NCBI GenBank assembly: GCA_021209875.1
Contig: JAGYVD010000010.1
Span: 2,542,001-2,606,000, forward strand
Length of the DNA stretch: 64,000 nt
Direction: 5' to 3'
Source of the DNA: Rosellinia necatrix
Taxonomy: Eukaryota > Ascomycota > Sordariomycetes > Xylariales > Xylariaceae
Part shown: positions 44,201 through 57,075 of the stretch, in pieces
Position numbering within the stretch: position 1 is the stretch's first letter
Layout of the letters: each line of letters starts with the position of its first letter
Made by a program: the position numbers and the translations under genes
Notes under the pieces: model-generated
The model's database searches: none
What the model was told of the DNA's origin: nothing
The model's input: the letters and a program-made list of their open reading frames with translations, nothing else

Positions 44201-44484
44201 GAAGAACCCGCCCGTCGCTCCCAGTCGACTCCAGCGCTGAGCCCGAACGAGCGCCGATCGCCTCAGCCGAGAGACGCGGCCAGTTGGAGGCTGTACGGAC
44301 AGTCCCGTACAGCTCGGCTCTGCTTCCCGCCGCGCCCGAGCACCTCTCCCACTCATGGTCTCAATATCGACATCATAGGCCCGCGGGCATCCCTCGCAGC
44401 ATCCCATACCAAGTACAGACAGAAGTACAGGCTTACCATCGATATCCGAGCCCGGGAAGCCGATTTATCCATCCATCGTGAATC
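41286..44484. other. 3.2-kb intergenic region with microsatellites
   Basis: No supported gene. It includes a 17-A run at 41641-41657, an ACT/TAC array near 42444-42473 and TAGGTACCTA-type palindromes near 43760-43930. The last 500 bp (from about 43980) is a pyrimidine-rich leader of the Doa10 gene and could hold upstream ORFs. Confidence 0.45.
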
Positions 44485-47400
44485 ATGGACGACCCCCCTG
44501 TCGGGTTGGGCAGCTTGCCCGACAGCCACGCCGAGTTCGGGGGGCTGGGCGACAACCCCCCGACAGAGTTGTTGACGCCAGCAGACCTGAAGAGGATAGC
44601 CGCCGGCATTCCTTATACCGTCGATGCTGGCGTAGATGTCGATACTTGTCGGATCTGCAGAGGCGAGGCCACCGACACCGAGCCGCTCTTTTTCCCCTGC
44701 AAATGCAGCGGTAGCATAAAGTACGTCCACCAAGACTGCCTCATGGAGTGGCTGTCGCATTCGCAGAAGAAGCACTGCGAGCTGTGCAAGACGGCCTTCC
44801 GCTTCACCAAGCTCTACTCTCCCGACATGCCCAAGCATCTCCCTTTCCACATCTTCATCCACCATATGACCAGGTACCTGCTTCGCAACTTCCTTGTCTG
44901 GCTCAGAGCCGCTCTGGTCACCAGCGTCTGGCTTGGCTGGCTTCCTTACCTGATGCGGTCGATATGGTCGTTTTTGTTCTGGATCAGTGATGAGGGCTTC
45001 ACCAGCAGTATAGCGCTCCTTGACTCGCGCAACGCCTCCCCCGGATCAGGGCCGACCACCATAGACATCGTTGTGGAGGGGTCGATGTCGACTATGTGTC
45101 CCTCGACTCCCCTTCTGGCCAACGCCATGACCCCCGCTTCCGCCGGCGAACTTATGGATGAGCTTCACCCCAGGATTATGAATATTATCACTAAGCCCCT
45201 GAATATGAGCACCGCCCATTCATGGTTACGCATGCTGTTCGGCCTGCCAGTCCAGCCTCAAGTCCCCACTCTAGGGCTATCCAATAACGCCAGCGCGACT
45301 CTGTTTCATCGAATGACGAAGACGGCGTTATCCGATCCGCGGCGATCTATTCTGAGCGACGTCGCTTTTTTAAATCGCATCACCAGGAATGCCGCCGTGA
45401 ACCGAATCATCATACACGTGCTTGAGGGGCAGATCATCACGCTTCTTGCCATCATTTGCTTCATCTTGATCATTCTAGTCCGCGACTATGTCGTCCAGCA
45501 ACAGCCCGAGATCAACATGCGCGCCGCCTTTCCTGCCGAGAACGCCGAGAATCTGGAGAACGCCGAAAACGACATGGCGCAACCCGCGCCGCCCACGCCA
45601 CCTGCACAGCCTGTTCAGCCCGCGCCTCCCACACCCCATCTCGACATTCCCCTGGATGATCCGGAGCCGAGAGGGGGTAACCAAGGATGGGCAGAAAGCG
45701 CCGACCAAACCGATGACGAACTCAGGGATAGGGGCTTGCGACCAACCGAACCTTTACCTGACATAATCAGACCTAACTTGCGCCAGCGGCCCATGGTAGG
45801 AATGGGAAGACGGCCCATATTAAATATCCCCGATCAAATTCAGACAAGTCGTGGATCGTCGCCAGTGTCTCCGAGGAGCCCAAGGGGGTTCCTTGACGAA
45901 GGCCAGTCAGGGTTCTTACGCGAGCCAAGTCCGCTCGGGGTGGATAGAGATGGGTCCCCAGGGCGTACTATGATTGGCGAATACGTGCGGATATACCGCG
46001 CTGCAGACGGGGATAACGACAGGATTCGCGAGATAATTAACCTAGAAGGCCTCGATGAGGCTCAGTTCGGCCGTTTATTACACAACCGCTCGGCATCGCC
46101 GTCATCAATGGTGGCCGAGAAGGCGTGCAGTGACAGCTCAAGCTGGACATGCGCTGGATCTGATGACGAAAACGAAGCGGCCGGTACAGCTCCCCTAGAT
46201 AAAGGCAAAGGCAGGGCTGAGGGGGTGAGGGTGCGTGACGGGCAAGAACAGGCGCCAGCACCTTCTGGCTCTCGTCCATCTCTCATCCCGCGAGCCAGGT
46301 CTGATGGACTACAGTCCCACGAGGACATCAACCCTCTTGCGAATAACAACTGGTCATTTTCCAGCTTGCCCCCCGACGAAACCTCACAGCTGCGAGATCT
46401 TAACGCGATTGGATTTACATTTGATTACACGACTCCAGAAATCGAGATTGGCTTCGTCCCCGACTCCGATGATAGATCCGCACGGCCATCGATAACTAGT
46501 CTTGCTTCAATCAATCAGCCTTTTATCCAGCCGCAGTCCCCATCCGGGGCAGTCACTACGGCGGATTATTCAGCCTCGAATCAAGCAATGCCGAACAATG
46601 CACCTCATCCGACCGCGATCAACGATGGGAGAGACGCGAGTGCGACCGTACCCAACCTCGAAACGGCAACTCGCCGCCCTGCAGTGCCCCCGCCACAACC
46701 AAATACTATTGTTGGTCGTGTCGCGGAATTTATGTGGGGTGATGTCCCTCCCGCTGACGGAAACGGCGCAAACCAGGAGGCCGTAGACATATTTGGTGAC
46801 AATCAAAATCCACCATTCATGCACGGCGGCCATGGTATGGAAGACGACTCTGACACCGACGATGACGAACAGGACCGGATCGCGCCAGACGTCGTCGAGG
46901 CTGCTGTCGCTGCCGGGCTTGATCCCGAGGCTGTCGAAGATGCTGAAGACTTTGATGGGATCATGGAACTCATAGGCATGCGCGGCCCAATCGTGGGTCT
47001 TTTCCAGAACGCTGTTTTCTGCGCATTTCTTGTGTCCATTTCCATCTTCCTCGGCGTATTCGTTCCTTATAACATCGGACGGGTGGCTGCTTGGATCCTA
47101 GCCAACCCGACCCGCCTGTTGAAGATAGCATTTAGCTTGGCCAAGTTTATGCAAGACACCGCGCTCCTTGCTGCCGGTCTCACGATTACCTTCATCTTCA
47201 ACATCCTCGAAGGTTTCAGGATACTCCTGGTCACGGACTATGGCAAACAAATACTACGTACCTTACGACTAGACGCAAAGCAGTTTACCGACGCCTCCCT
47301 AGGCAAAATCGCAAGTAATTTCATGCCTGAAGCGCATATACTCTCCACCAGCGATATACGTACCTTTTCGGCTATCAGTCACCAGGGACTTCTCGAGCTG

Positions 47401-49792
47401 AAGGGCAATATACGCTATTGCATTCTACTAGTGGGAGATCTTCTGGTGTATGTTTTTGGTGGCGACTATCTAACTAAATGGTCTGGCGCTGTGGGGTTCT
47501 GGACAACTGCTGGTTCGAGTCTCATCGCTTTCGTCAAAGACCCTCCCCTCCATGGGATACGCCTCAGCGCGCTGGCAGCCTATCTAAACTCTCCAGCCGT
47601 CTCTCCACCACTGAACCCCGCCCTAGCATATTGGGGCGCCCAGGATAGGAGCTGGGCAATTCTCCTCGGTTATACCTCCCTCACCCTACTGGCTGCACTC
47701 TATCTCAGCAGGGGAACCACCTTCTCGACGGGACAGGCCGCCCAGGAATGGGAGGCCTCTATCATAGACGCACTCAGCCAAGCAAGCGGTGTCATGAAGG
47801 TCATCCTTATCATCAGCATCGAGATGCTAGTATTTCCCTTGTACTGTGGCCTCCTTTTAGACTTCGCCTTGCTTCCGCTCTTCGAGCAGACAACCCTGAA
47901 ATCGCGTCTCTTGTTCGCCTATAACTATCCGCTCACGTCAATCTTCGTGCATTGGTTTATCGGTACCGGTTACATGTTTCATTTCGCACTTTTCGTATCC
48001 ATGTGCCGGAAGATCATGCGAAAGGGGGTTCTATGTTCGTGTCCCCATTTCCTTGTACGCACTTCCTATACGTATTACTAACCTATTGATAGACTTCATC
48101 CGCGACCCTGATGACCCAGAATTTCACCCGGTCCGTGATGTTCTAGAACGCAACGTCACCACGCAACTCCGTAAGATTCTGTTCTCGGCTTTCGTTTACG
48201 GGGCTCTCGTCGTGATCTGTCTTGGCGGTGTTGTCTGGGGCCTATCCATTACATTGCCGACCGTCCTCCCAATCCATTATACGTATAACGAACCTGTGTT
48301 AGAATTTCCCGTCGATCTCCTCTTTTGCAACTTCCTCATGCCGTTGGCCGTCAAATTCTTTAAGCCCAGTGATGGTCTACATACTATGTACACTTGGTGG
48401 TTCCGCCAATGTGCCCGCGCATTGCGGTTGACCTGGTTTCTCTTTGGGGAACGGCGTGTTGAAGAAGAGGGGAGGCTTGTGGATAATAGCGGCACTAGCG
48501 GCTATAATTTCTCGTCATGGCGCGGCATGTTCCTCGGAGTGAATGCAGACAACCAGGTAGTCCCTAAATCCTGGGGAAGCTTCTTTGACGATGGGGACTC
48601 GAAGCCGGCATCGAAAATCTCGAGAGAAGACATGTCTGTCATGAATATCAACAAGAAAGCTCTAGTCAAATCTGGGAGACTGGTGCCCGACGGTCGATTC
48701 GTTCGCTCGCCCGCCTCGGATCAAGCAAAAATCACGAAGGGCCGCTCAGTATTCACGCTCGTCTCGGAACGAGAAATGATACAGACCTACGACTCGGGCC
48801 GGCCAGAAATAGACGGCCAATTAACCAACCAGTTTCAGGTAGTGTACGTGCCACCCTGGTTCCGAGCCCGTATCTCCATTTTCATCATGTCGATATGGAT
48901 ATTCGCCGCCGTGACCGGTGTAGGTTCTACGATTCTGCCACTAGTTTTAGGGCGCCGAATCTTCAAAGCCCTCGTCCCCTCACATATCCGCACGAATGAC
49001 ATATATGCCTTCAGCATAGGTGTCTACGTCCTCAGCTCCGCTAGCTATCTCGCGTTCCATTTACATTCCGCGTACGACACGGTTAAAGAATGGACTACGT
49101 GTATTGCCGGCTCTGTGATTGACCGCAATGCGTTGCGACGAGTCGGTCGCTTGGCGTATCGTACATTGAAGTTGACATACGCATACAGTATGCTCCTTCT
49201 AGTATTTCCAATCTTGATCACCGCCCTAGTAGAGATGTATGTTCTCATCCCTTTGCACACTTATATGGGAACAGGAGGCGCACTACGTCTCGACGGCGGT
49301 CAAGGCGGGCATACAGTTCGGATTATTCAGGCTTGGACGTTGGGCATCCTTTACCTCAAATTGGGTTCGCGAGCTCTCACTCTGTACGGCGGCCGTCCTT
49401 CAGATGCTGTCCGAGCAGTCCTCCGTCAGGGTTGGCTGGAGCCTGATATAAGCGTTCTGACCCGTGCATTTGTAATCCCTGGTTTCATCGCCTCCTTGGT
49501 TATGTTGTTAATACCCCCCATGTTCGCATGGGCAACGTTGCACTGGGCTTTTGACAGCACCACGGCCGTCTCCTATGAGATGCAAGTCTCAGCCTACAGG
49601 ATGGCTTACCCGTTAACGGCTGGCGCATGGGCCGCCTTAGTGATGCTACGGAGGGTGCTCCGCGTCTTTGAGGGCTGGCAAATCCGTATCCGGGACGAAG
49701 CGTACCTTATGGGGGAACGTCTTCATAACTTCACGGGGACAGCAGCCAAGGCTACGGCGTGGAGGGCCAGCTCGAGAATGCAAAATATGTAG
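44485..49792 (+). CDS. SSM4: Doa10/Ssm4 (MARCH6/TEB4) ERAD ubiquitin ligase
   Basis: Two exons: 44485-48034 and 48093-49792. The intron 48035-48092 (58 nt) has donor GTTCGT, branch TTACTAACC and acceptor GATAG. The total, 5250 nt, gives 1749 aa, normal for fungal Doa10. The N-terminal RING-CH (C4HC3) finger is intact: C55, C58, C72, C74, H82, C85, C98 and C101, with W89 in MEWL. Many hydrophobic segments follow. The region about 370-820 is disordered and acidic between the first pair of membrane helices and the central TEB4/Doa10 helices (LFQNAVFCAFLVSISIFLG onward). The E3 sits in the ER and inner nuclear membrane and ubiquitinates misfolded or N-acetyl-degron proteins with Ubc6/Ubc7. The C-terminal exon has further membrane helices and the short cytosolic end. 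No lesion seen. Confidence 0.95.
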
Positions 49793-50787
49793 CATGGGTA
49801 GTAGAAGTTATTATAATACACGATAGAAATGCTATAGAGGCGAATCAAAGCAACAAGTAGATGAAAAAATTAAAACAACCATCTTTTTCAGTAATAGCTA
49901 GTTTAGTTGCTTCCTTTCTCTGCTTCGCTTTGGTCCCCCCTAATTCTTTTTTCACATAGAATGAATGAATCAACGGCATCAAGACCCTTACCAGGGATAC
50001 GATACTATAGTGTGTGGGAAGCACCCTCACCTACTACCTATCATGGTCCCCCACGCTTTCCATGTATCTAATTCAGTAAAAAGGAGCATAGCATGGTCGT
50101 GTACAACAAAATGGAAGTGTCAGTCCCCTTCAACGTGTCAGTTTAAGAATCACGGAGTGAATAGATAGGCACGTTCTAGGCCGCAGGGGGGTTGTGGTGG
50201 TAGTATTTAGGGCTCAATAGGGTTAACAATTGATTCCTGAACCCTTCAAGACCCAAGGGGGTCCCGAAGGTCCTTATATACACCCATTTCCAGTACTAGA
50301 ACCACCCTAAGTGTCGGGTAGTAGCTAGCAGGGTCATTATTGGACCTGACACAAAGCGTCGTCCTCATCATTCATCTGTAAGGCGCACGTAGCATACGGC
50401 CGCAGAAACCTTTCACTATCTCTAAGACGCATCCGAAATGTTCAAGGTTCGTAAAAATTAATAAAATAAAATAAAAACGCGCTACTGATTTTCCTACAAG
50501 CCACCTAGACTCCCACCGCGTAAAGTTACGTGTCGCTCGAGCTATAAAAGCTCGTCAATCATCAGTTCTATATAAATCCAACCAACCCCTCCCTATTCTA
50601 TTCTACACGCTTATGATTAACCTATTCCATAAAGTGTACCAAGCGAACACAGCGATATAAAAGCAAACGATGAGAAAAGAAGAATACCGCATATAGCCCA
50701 AATTGGCGTGCGCGCTAATGGCGCCAGTTTCGTTGCCGGGCACAGTCATTGTCGTAGGATTGATTTATTTGAGGCCAAGTTCCGCAT
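49793..50787. other. Intergenic between convergent genes
   Basis: Holds the LTR-like repeat copy at 50173-50331; otherwise nothing seen. Confidence 0.5.
50173..50331 (-). mobile_element. LTR-like dispersed repeat, copy 2 (inverted)
   Basis: Reverse complement of 37023-37170 over nearly the whole length, with a small difference in the block before GCGGCCTAGAAC. No internal element sequence adjoins it, so it may be a solo LTR. Confidence 0.55.
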
Positions 50788-52910
50788 TTAAAGAGACATA
50801 GGCGGTGATTTTGACGCCTCAGACGAGGGTCCTCCCCGCTCCATTTGCGCGGCAGCTCGGATCCGCGCCGGGGTTCTTGACCCCTCTCCGCCTCCGCCTT
50901 GGAAGCGGATCACGGCGTCATAGAAGTCATCATCTACGGACGAGTCCCGCGGGGGAAACGAGCTAGACATGCGCGGGATTGGGTTCGGCAGCCTCCCTCG
51001 GCCGACTCCGGGAATGTAGATGGGCTCCGGGAGGACAATATTGATCAGGCGGGGGGCTGGAGCCTCTTGGGCTCCGGCGGGTGTGATGGTACTCTCGCTA
51101 TCACTGGCATCTTCGGTCACGGCGACACTGGACCAGGATACTCTATTTGACGATAGGACCGGGCTTTGTCGGGAGCCCCCCTCAAAGTACCTCAAATCTA
51201 TGTCCTGGGCACGTTCCGAATTTTCATGGAGGACCTCGATGTACCCGTAGATAAAGATGCTACAGACCACCACGGCAATTGCGGATATTCCAAGGATACA
51301 GAAGCCCCGTAGGAGTCCTTCTATCGAAAGCCGACCCATAGTAGTGATATTAGTGGAGAGAGGTATAGCCGCCGGGGTGAGGACGCCAGCTAGAAAATCC
51401 CGGGCCAGTCCGTTTCCCGCCGGTGGCCGAGGCTGAGTAGGGGCCGTATGCGCAGATCATGCAGTCAGTGGTAACCATGTAAATTGAGTAGTGCGCGATG
51501 CCTACCAGGGCCAGCCCGAATATGATGCTCCAATGCCCGAGATGGCCGAGGCTCGCCCAAGCAATTATCAACAGACCACCGAAGGGCAAACACAACGAGA
51601 GCCAGATCTGAAGCCACAGCCTGGCCTCGAATTGGGCTTTTTTTTATCGTGGGGCCTCTCTTTCTGTCGCCGTCGGTCGCGTTCGAACGTCGCGACAAAT
51701 ATCGCCCATGCGATCGCGTAGCCAATCGCCAAGGAACTGAAGGTGAGGCTTGTCTGCCAATGATTATAGTGCCACCGTTTATACACGATATTCAGCAATT
51801 GAATTTGCAGGACGATAATTGCGTTCGAGTACCCTGAGAGAAGAGACAGGCACAAGACGATGGGTTCCGTCTTGAGCATCACCAACGCTTGTGACGATGT
51901 CTCACACCATCCTCGAAACGAAAAACGGGCTCGAAACGTTTGTCCCTCGGTAGGTCCGTAAATGTGCTCGTCGACGCCATCCTTTCTTCGTTTCTTGGCG
52001 ATCGCGTCCATGACGACCGTGGCCCTGGTCTCAGGCACAGTGAAAAAATGAAGCAATTGCGCCACCAGACCGAGGATGAGCTGGATGCATGCCCACCAGC
52101 GCCAAGCCGCGAGCAAGGGTAGCAACTCGACAAAGTCCCCTATAATCGGACCGAGAATCGAGCCAAAGACTGATGAAAAGATGCTGCGGCGCATGAAGGG
52201 GTCAGTAAGCTTGACATGTCGGTGCCCGAAGGACAGGGCAGGCACAGGGGGGATGTGGTGACTTACACAAAGGCGACAGCGTATTGTTGGCTACCGCCGT
52301 CATATAAATCAGCGACCATACCAAAAGTCACGCTCCCACCGGCAGTTGAGAGCCCCCCGAGCGCCCTAGCCGTTGCCGTGGTGGGGAAGTCGGGCGCCAC
52401 AAGCACGACAGTAGACCAGACATTGACCAGAACCAGGGAGCTCTGTATGATAGGCCGGCGCCCGAAGTCCTCGGACCACGGGGCCCAGAGCACGCAGCCG
52501 AAGGCGTAGCAGATCATGCACAGGGCGGTGCCGCAGCGCGCGAGCTGCTCGGAGACGCCGAATTCGCCCGAGATGCTGGCGACGCCGTCGGAGTAGATGG
52601 AGGTGTTGAGGCGCGTCGAGATCTGGATGAGCGCGATGACGACCAGGATCCACCACTTCTTCCAGCGCGGAAAGGCGTGGCCAAGCAAGCTCTCGCAGTC
52701 GGACTCCCTCAATTCACTGACGCGAAGAGTCCGCTCGCTACCCGACTCCTCTTCGACATCGTGATGCGTGCGGGCTACGATGTGCTCGTCCCGGGTTACG
52801 GTTCGAGACCGCGGACGGCTAACTACGTCTTGGGCCGGGGGCGATGGGGTTGGGAGCTGGGCGTCAGTGCCTGATGCCCTTCCTTGGGTTCTTTCCTGGG
52901 TTGTTTCCAT
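50788..52910 (-). CDS. DHA1-type MFS transporter, reading frame broken twice
   Basis: Exon 1 is 52910-52267; the intron 52266-52184 (83 nt) has donor GTAAGT, branch CTTACTGACC and acceptor CGCAG; exon 2 is 52183-50788. A disordered N terminus leads to TM1 (KWWILVVIALIQIS), the DHA1 signature WAPWSEDFGRRP, and ALGGLSTAGGSVTFGMVADL. In exon 2 the protein reads on (SILGPIIGDFVELL, WACIQLILGLVAQLL) to an 8-A tract (51645-51638 on the minus strand) where the frame slips. TM text continues in another frame (WLQIWLSLCLPFGGLLIIAW, YMVTTDCMICAYGPYSASATGG) and returns to the first frame at GGGAAA (about 51418-51413), continuing NGLARDFLAG to the end. The two shifts compensate. About 50 residues lie between TM12 and a disordered tail. 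The likely role is export or polyamine/drug transport. This is either a young pseudogene or sequence error. Confidence 0.8.
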
Positions 52911-55219
52911 GATATCGTGAGGACTGGAAGCACCACGGTAGCTACACAGGTTCGGATGGCTATAGAGAGAAGCAGACGTCGGCTGGGTCTACCAGTATAA
53001 TTTTATAATGAGGACATGCAGAGAAGATGCAGAGAAGATGCGTTTAGTGATAACACGAAGGGGAGGTTATTAAATCTAGTACTATTTGGGGTGAAGTAGG
53101 GATGAACGATGGTCCAAAACACCAGAACGAGTTTCTCAACGTGGAGAGAATAGCAAAAATATCGGGTTGACGGGCAGTAGATGATGGGTAGCAGAAGATG
53201 GGAGAAGTGAAGAGGGGAGACTAAGGGGATATGTAAGCATCTCGGACAATAACTAAGTACCTATCCAGTCTGGTACCGTAACCATAAGGTCCGTATAATG
53301 TAAAACCTAGAGTATGCAGAACGTGCTTTCCCGCAGTCGTGGGTTTCCTTCTCTTAAGGCAGGTAACTGGTAGGAAGGTAGGTACGTAGGTAGGTCAGGT
53401 ACGAAGGTATCACCTACCTCAGAACTACTAGGTATACGTTCCTTAGAGGTACCTAGGTAGGTAGCTTGACCACCGCCCCTCCTCTCTCTCTCTCTCTCTC
53501 TCTCTCTACAGAGAGTACGACTATATTCGATGTATTTTGCATCCTGCTTAACACCGTTCGAAGAAATCAGCTGCTTGGTTAGGTTAATGTAGTATAGCCG
53601 TTCGCTGCAGATTCCAAGGGTCGCGGTCTTTCCAGCTTATAGGGGTTGCCTTACGATTCTTTCATTCTATTCGGCTCGCTGTTGGGTATCGCCACGAGTC
53701 GTTCTCCTTGTCGCTCTCGGACATCCACTAACTACCTGTTGTCCCAAGAAATAAAAATCATCAACTGTCACTCCTAGTGAACGGGGAGTAGACTGCTTGC
53801 GTACAAATGCCCATTCAAGACAAGGATGAGTATGTTGAACGACTATACTTTTCATCTAATGATCACGCGGCGACGAGATATGGAGCCCTTGTATCGTATA
53901 GTCCGCTGTAGCCAGCTACCGCTGGTATGCACAGTATAGCTTCTTTCTTTCCCCCTAGATGACAACTATTGTCAGCTGAAGTCTCGACTCTTGACGTTCG
54001 ATCACTAAGGTGTGATCCAGTATGGAAACCTTTTCCTAATACACTCGAAGAGCTAGCAACTCGCGTTGTGTAATTTCGTCAGTTACGAATGATTAGGAAT
54101 GAAATAATGCACCAATCAACCAATGATAAATCTTAAAATAGGGCGATGTTCGTAGGGTGCAACACTCCTTTTTCTCTTGGCAGTACTGCTTATATTCACT
54201 CCAACTAAAGTCCACCTGTTTGGATAGAAAGCTGGCCTTGAGAGGAGCACGTTTAGTCAGATGGCGTCTGGCCTACATGTTGTTATTATTTCTTTAATAA
54301 CTCTTCAGCAACTCTTCAATTATTTGTGTTTATGAACTAGGAGGTTATAAAACCAGCCCAGCGGTATCCATGATTCCCTTATATTTCTACTGTCTGGACC
54401 CCTACGGATCTTAACTTGGCCAAATAGCATCTACTAAACAACCTTGATGGTACCCAATAACCCCAGTGTAAATACGATTTAACCACCTTGTTGCTCGGTA
54501 GCTTACCCTCAGGCTAATAGTAGTACCTTGGTACAGCGCTCTCACGTATCGCTCGTTGTAGAACGCGCATCACCAGGTGGTAATAGCAACTCCAGTCAGC
54601 AGCTGCCACCCTCGTCTTTACAGCATCTAACGCGTTGACAGAAGTTTCTCTGGGCAGTTGCCAAATAGCTGATTGGGAACCCAGTCGTTATAGAGAAACT
54701 AGGCCACGCCTTAATCATCTTCCAGCAGTTGTCACGTGTGTAAAATTGCCTATAGTTAACTGTGAGTCAAGTGCTCAGCGTGGTAAATTCTTGATTGGCA
54801 AGGGTGTTGTTGTTTAAAGCTACCTATAGCTCTATTCCGTGACAGTACTCTCCTATTCGCCCATTTCATATGGTTTATGCTCGCTCCGTTATGCCAGTGA
54901 TAACTATATGACCCGACAGACGTACACTGATTAGCTAGTTAGTTTAGCTAAATCCTGATATGATTACAGCTCAGCTACAGTAATTAATTCCTACGTACCA
55001 TGTACATGGCAAGCACACAACAACCAGTCAACCTCCCCCTCCCCCTCCCCAAGCATTACACTGGAGTGCGTGCGGACGTGGGTTTCTTCTGCCGCCACCC
55101 TTATCTTGCTATAATTATACTCTATGCAGCAGGGGGAAGCCTCTGCACCCCATTGATTACAGCTATCATCTCCATCCTCGCCGTTTCGCTAGGCTAGTGT
55201 CTTCAATCCCGGACCAACG
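52911..55219. other. 2.3-kb intergenic region
   Basis: CT microsatellite at 53480-53507 flanked by a dense TAGGTACCTAGGTAGG block (53360-53470). No gene is supported. A 65-codon plus frame at 55000-55197 just upstream of the STE3 gene has a hydrophobic segment, but it ends before the receptor start and may be an upstream ORF. Confidence 0.4.
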
Positions 55220-57075
55220 ATGGCGCACCCACCCACGACCAACCCGGGCCTTGTGGCCAACATGGTGTGTCGCGTCATTCTGGCGTTCGTGGGAATAATG
55301 GTCAGTTGGGTACCTCTGCGCCTGCTCGTCCGCAATGGAGAATTCGCCGCCGCGGTGTTCATCGTCGACGTCGCGATCATGAACCTGATCACCATCGTTA
55401 ACTCGATCATCTGGCATGATGACGACTGGGACAAGTGGTTCGATGGCATGGGCCTCTGCGACGTCGAGGCATACGTAGCTGGGCCGCTACAGACCATCTA
55501 TGCCGCCTCCGTCTTCGCCATCATATGCCACCTCGCCCAGCAAATCAAGGTCACGAGCGTGGGACGCGACCGGCGGGAGAGGTTGCGACGTAACCTCATT
55601 CAAGCTGCCATCATCTTTCCCGTTCCTTTTATCCAACTCGTGTTCACCTACTTCGACCTCGCTCAGCGTTATATCATCGGAACTCTTATCGGCTGCACCG
55701 CTGTTTATGATGCCAGCTGGCCCAAAACTTTAGTCTATGACCTTCCTCCCGCTATCTTCGCGGTGTTGTCTGTCCCCTATGCTGGTACGCAACGAAAGCC
55801 TTCGAGTGATGCTTCAAGTTGAGTTGAACTGCGATGCATTGCTAACCGTGTCTGCGCATTAGTCCTCCTCTGGAGACGGTATCGTGCGATTACGAAGCAG
55901 GCGCAAGGAATTCTCAAGTCAGACGGGGAAGCGTCGATACGAGCCAACCGCACGCGGCGACGACTCTACAACATGTCCTTGTTAATCCTGTTGATCTATG
56001 CGCCCGTGATGATTTATTTCTTGATCATCAACGTCAAGGACACGTTTTCTTCATACCAACCGTACGACTACAATAGAATCCACGGGTCCACATCGCCGTA
56101 CCCATGGAACACGATCCTCTTCGCTCCGTCGTGGGTCATCCCATCCGATGTCATGAACCAGCCATGGATCCCCATCGCGACGACTGTCGTCATAGTGGCG
56201 TTCTTCGGCACGACTGCGGAAGCCCAGCAGATGTACCGCCAATACGCCGAGGACATGAAACTTGAGGCCTGTCTTCGAAAGTTCAAGCGGAAGCGAGATC
56301 AGCCCCCTCACCTGGCAGTTGACGAAAACGGCAAGAGTCGTGAGAATAGCGACGAGCCGCTACGAAATCGCATGCGAGATTCTCTCGATTACCAGTAAGT
56401 CTCCCCTGCCGCGGCCACACAGCCACGGCGAAGCGGTAGCCAGGCAACAGAGCTAACAGGCAAAGCGTCTTCGGCTGGGGCCACGACACCATCCTGCCCT
56501 CAATCGAGCGATCTGGCGACGGCGAGCCCACAACAACCCGGCCATCCGCAGGACTCAAGGCACCACCGGCCATCCCACCACGGCACTCCTCTCTGCGCGC
56601 AGCCCTCGCTAAGCACGCGCCGACGATGGGGTCGATCCGGCGCTCGCTGCGGATCCCGTCGCTGCGCAGCAACACGGCGACCAACAACCCGATCGCCATG
56701 CAGGCGCTCCCTACTACCACGGCGGCAGCGGCGGCGCGACGCGATAATAAGGCAGGACAGCAAGAGCGGCGACACCAGCCGAGTTCATTCCTATCCGAGG
56801 ACGTCCGCAACGCCGCTGTTCGGCGGGACTCGGCGTCATCGTTGTCGCTGGAGTCCGCGGACTCGGGGTTCGGCGGCCGCGGCGCCGTGCAGGTGCGCAT
56901 CCCCATCATCCGGCGCTCCGCCGTGCCTTACTACTCCGGCTACCACACGCCGAGCAATTCGGCGCACACGATCGACAGCATGTATGCCATCGACTACCGG
57001 CATTCGGAGGGTGGCGGCGGTGGCAGCGGCGGCAGCAGCGGCGGTGGTGGTGGTGGTCAGCCGAAGACCCCCTGA
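55220..57075 (+). CDS. STE3: STE3-type (lipopeptide) pheromone receptor
   Basis: Three exons: 55220-55784, 55863-56394 and 56460-57075. Introns are 78 nt (GTACGC, branch GCTAACC, ATTAG) and 65 nt (GTAAGT...ACAG). The total, 1713 nt, gives 570 aa. STE3 marks: TM1-2 with VPLRLLVRNGEF and NLITIVNSIIW, GLCDVEAYVAGPLQTIYAAS (TM3 start), the RRERLRRNLIQAAIIFPVPF loop/TM5, RYIIGTLIGC, a WPKTLVYDLPPAIFAVLSVPYA helix, and NRTRRRLYNMSLLILLIYAP for TM6. The long cytoplasmic tail (about 240 residues) is disordered, Ser/Arg-rich, and ends in a Gly/Ser repeat (57010-57060). Receptors of this class bind the farnesylated a-type pheromone and signal through the G-protein/MAPK mating pathway. It is the counterpart of PRE-1 in Neurospora. 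Reading frame intact. Confidence 0.92.

Noticed and set aside
44353..44865. 170-codon minus frame opposite the Doa10 start
   Set aside because: Antisense to the RING-CH coding region.
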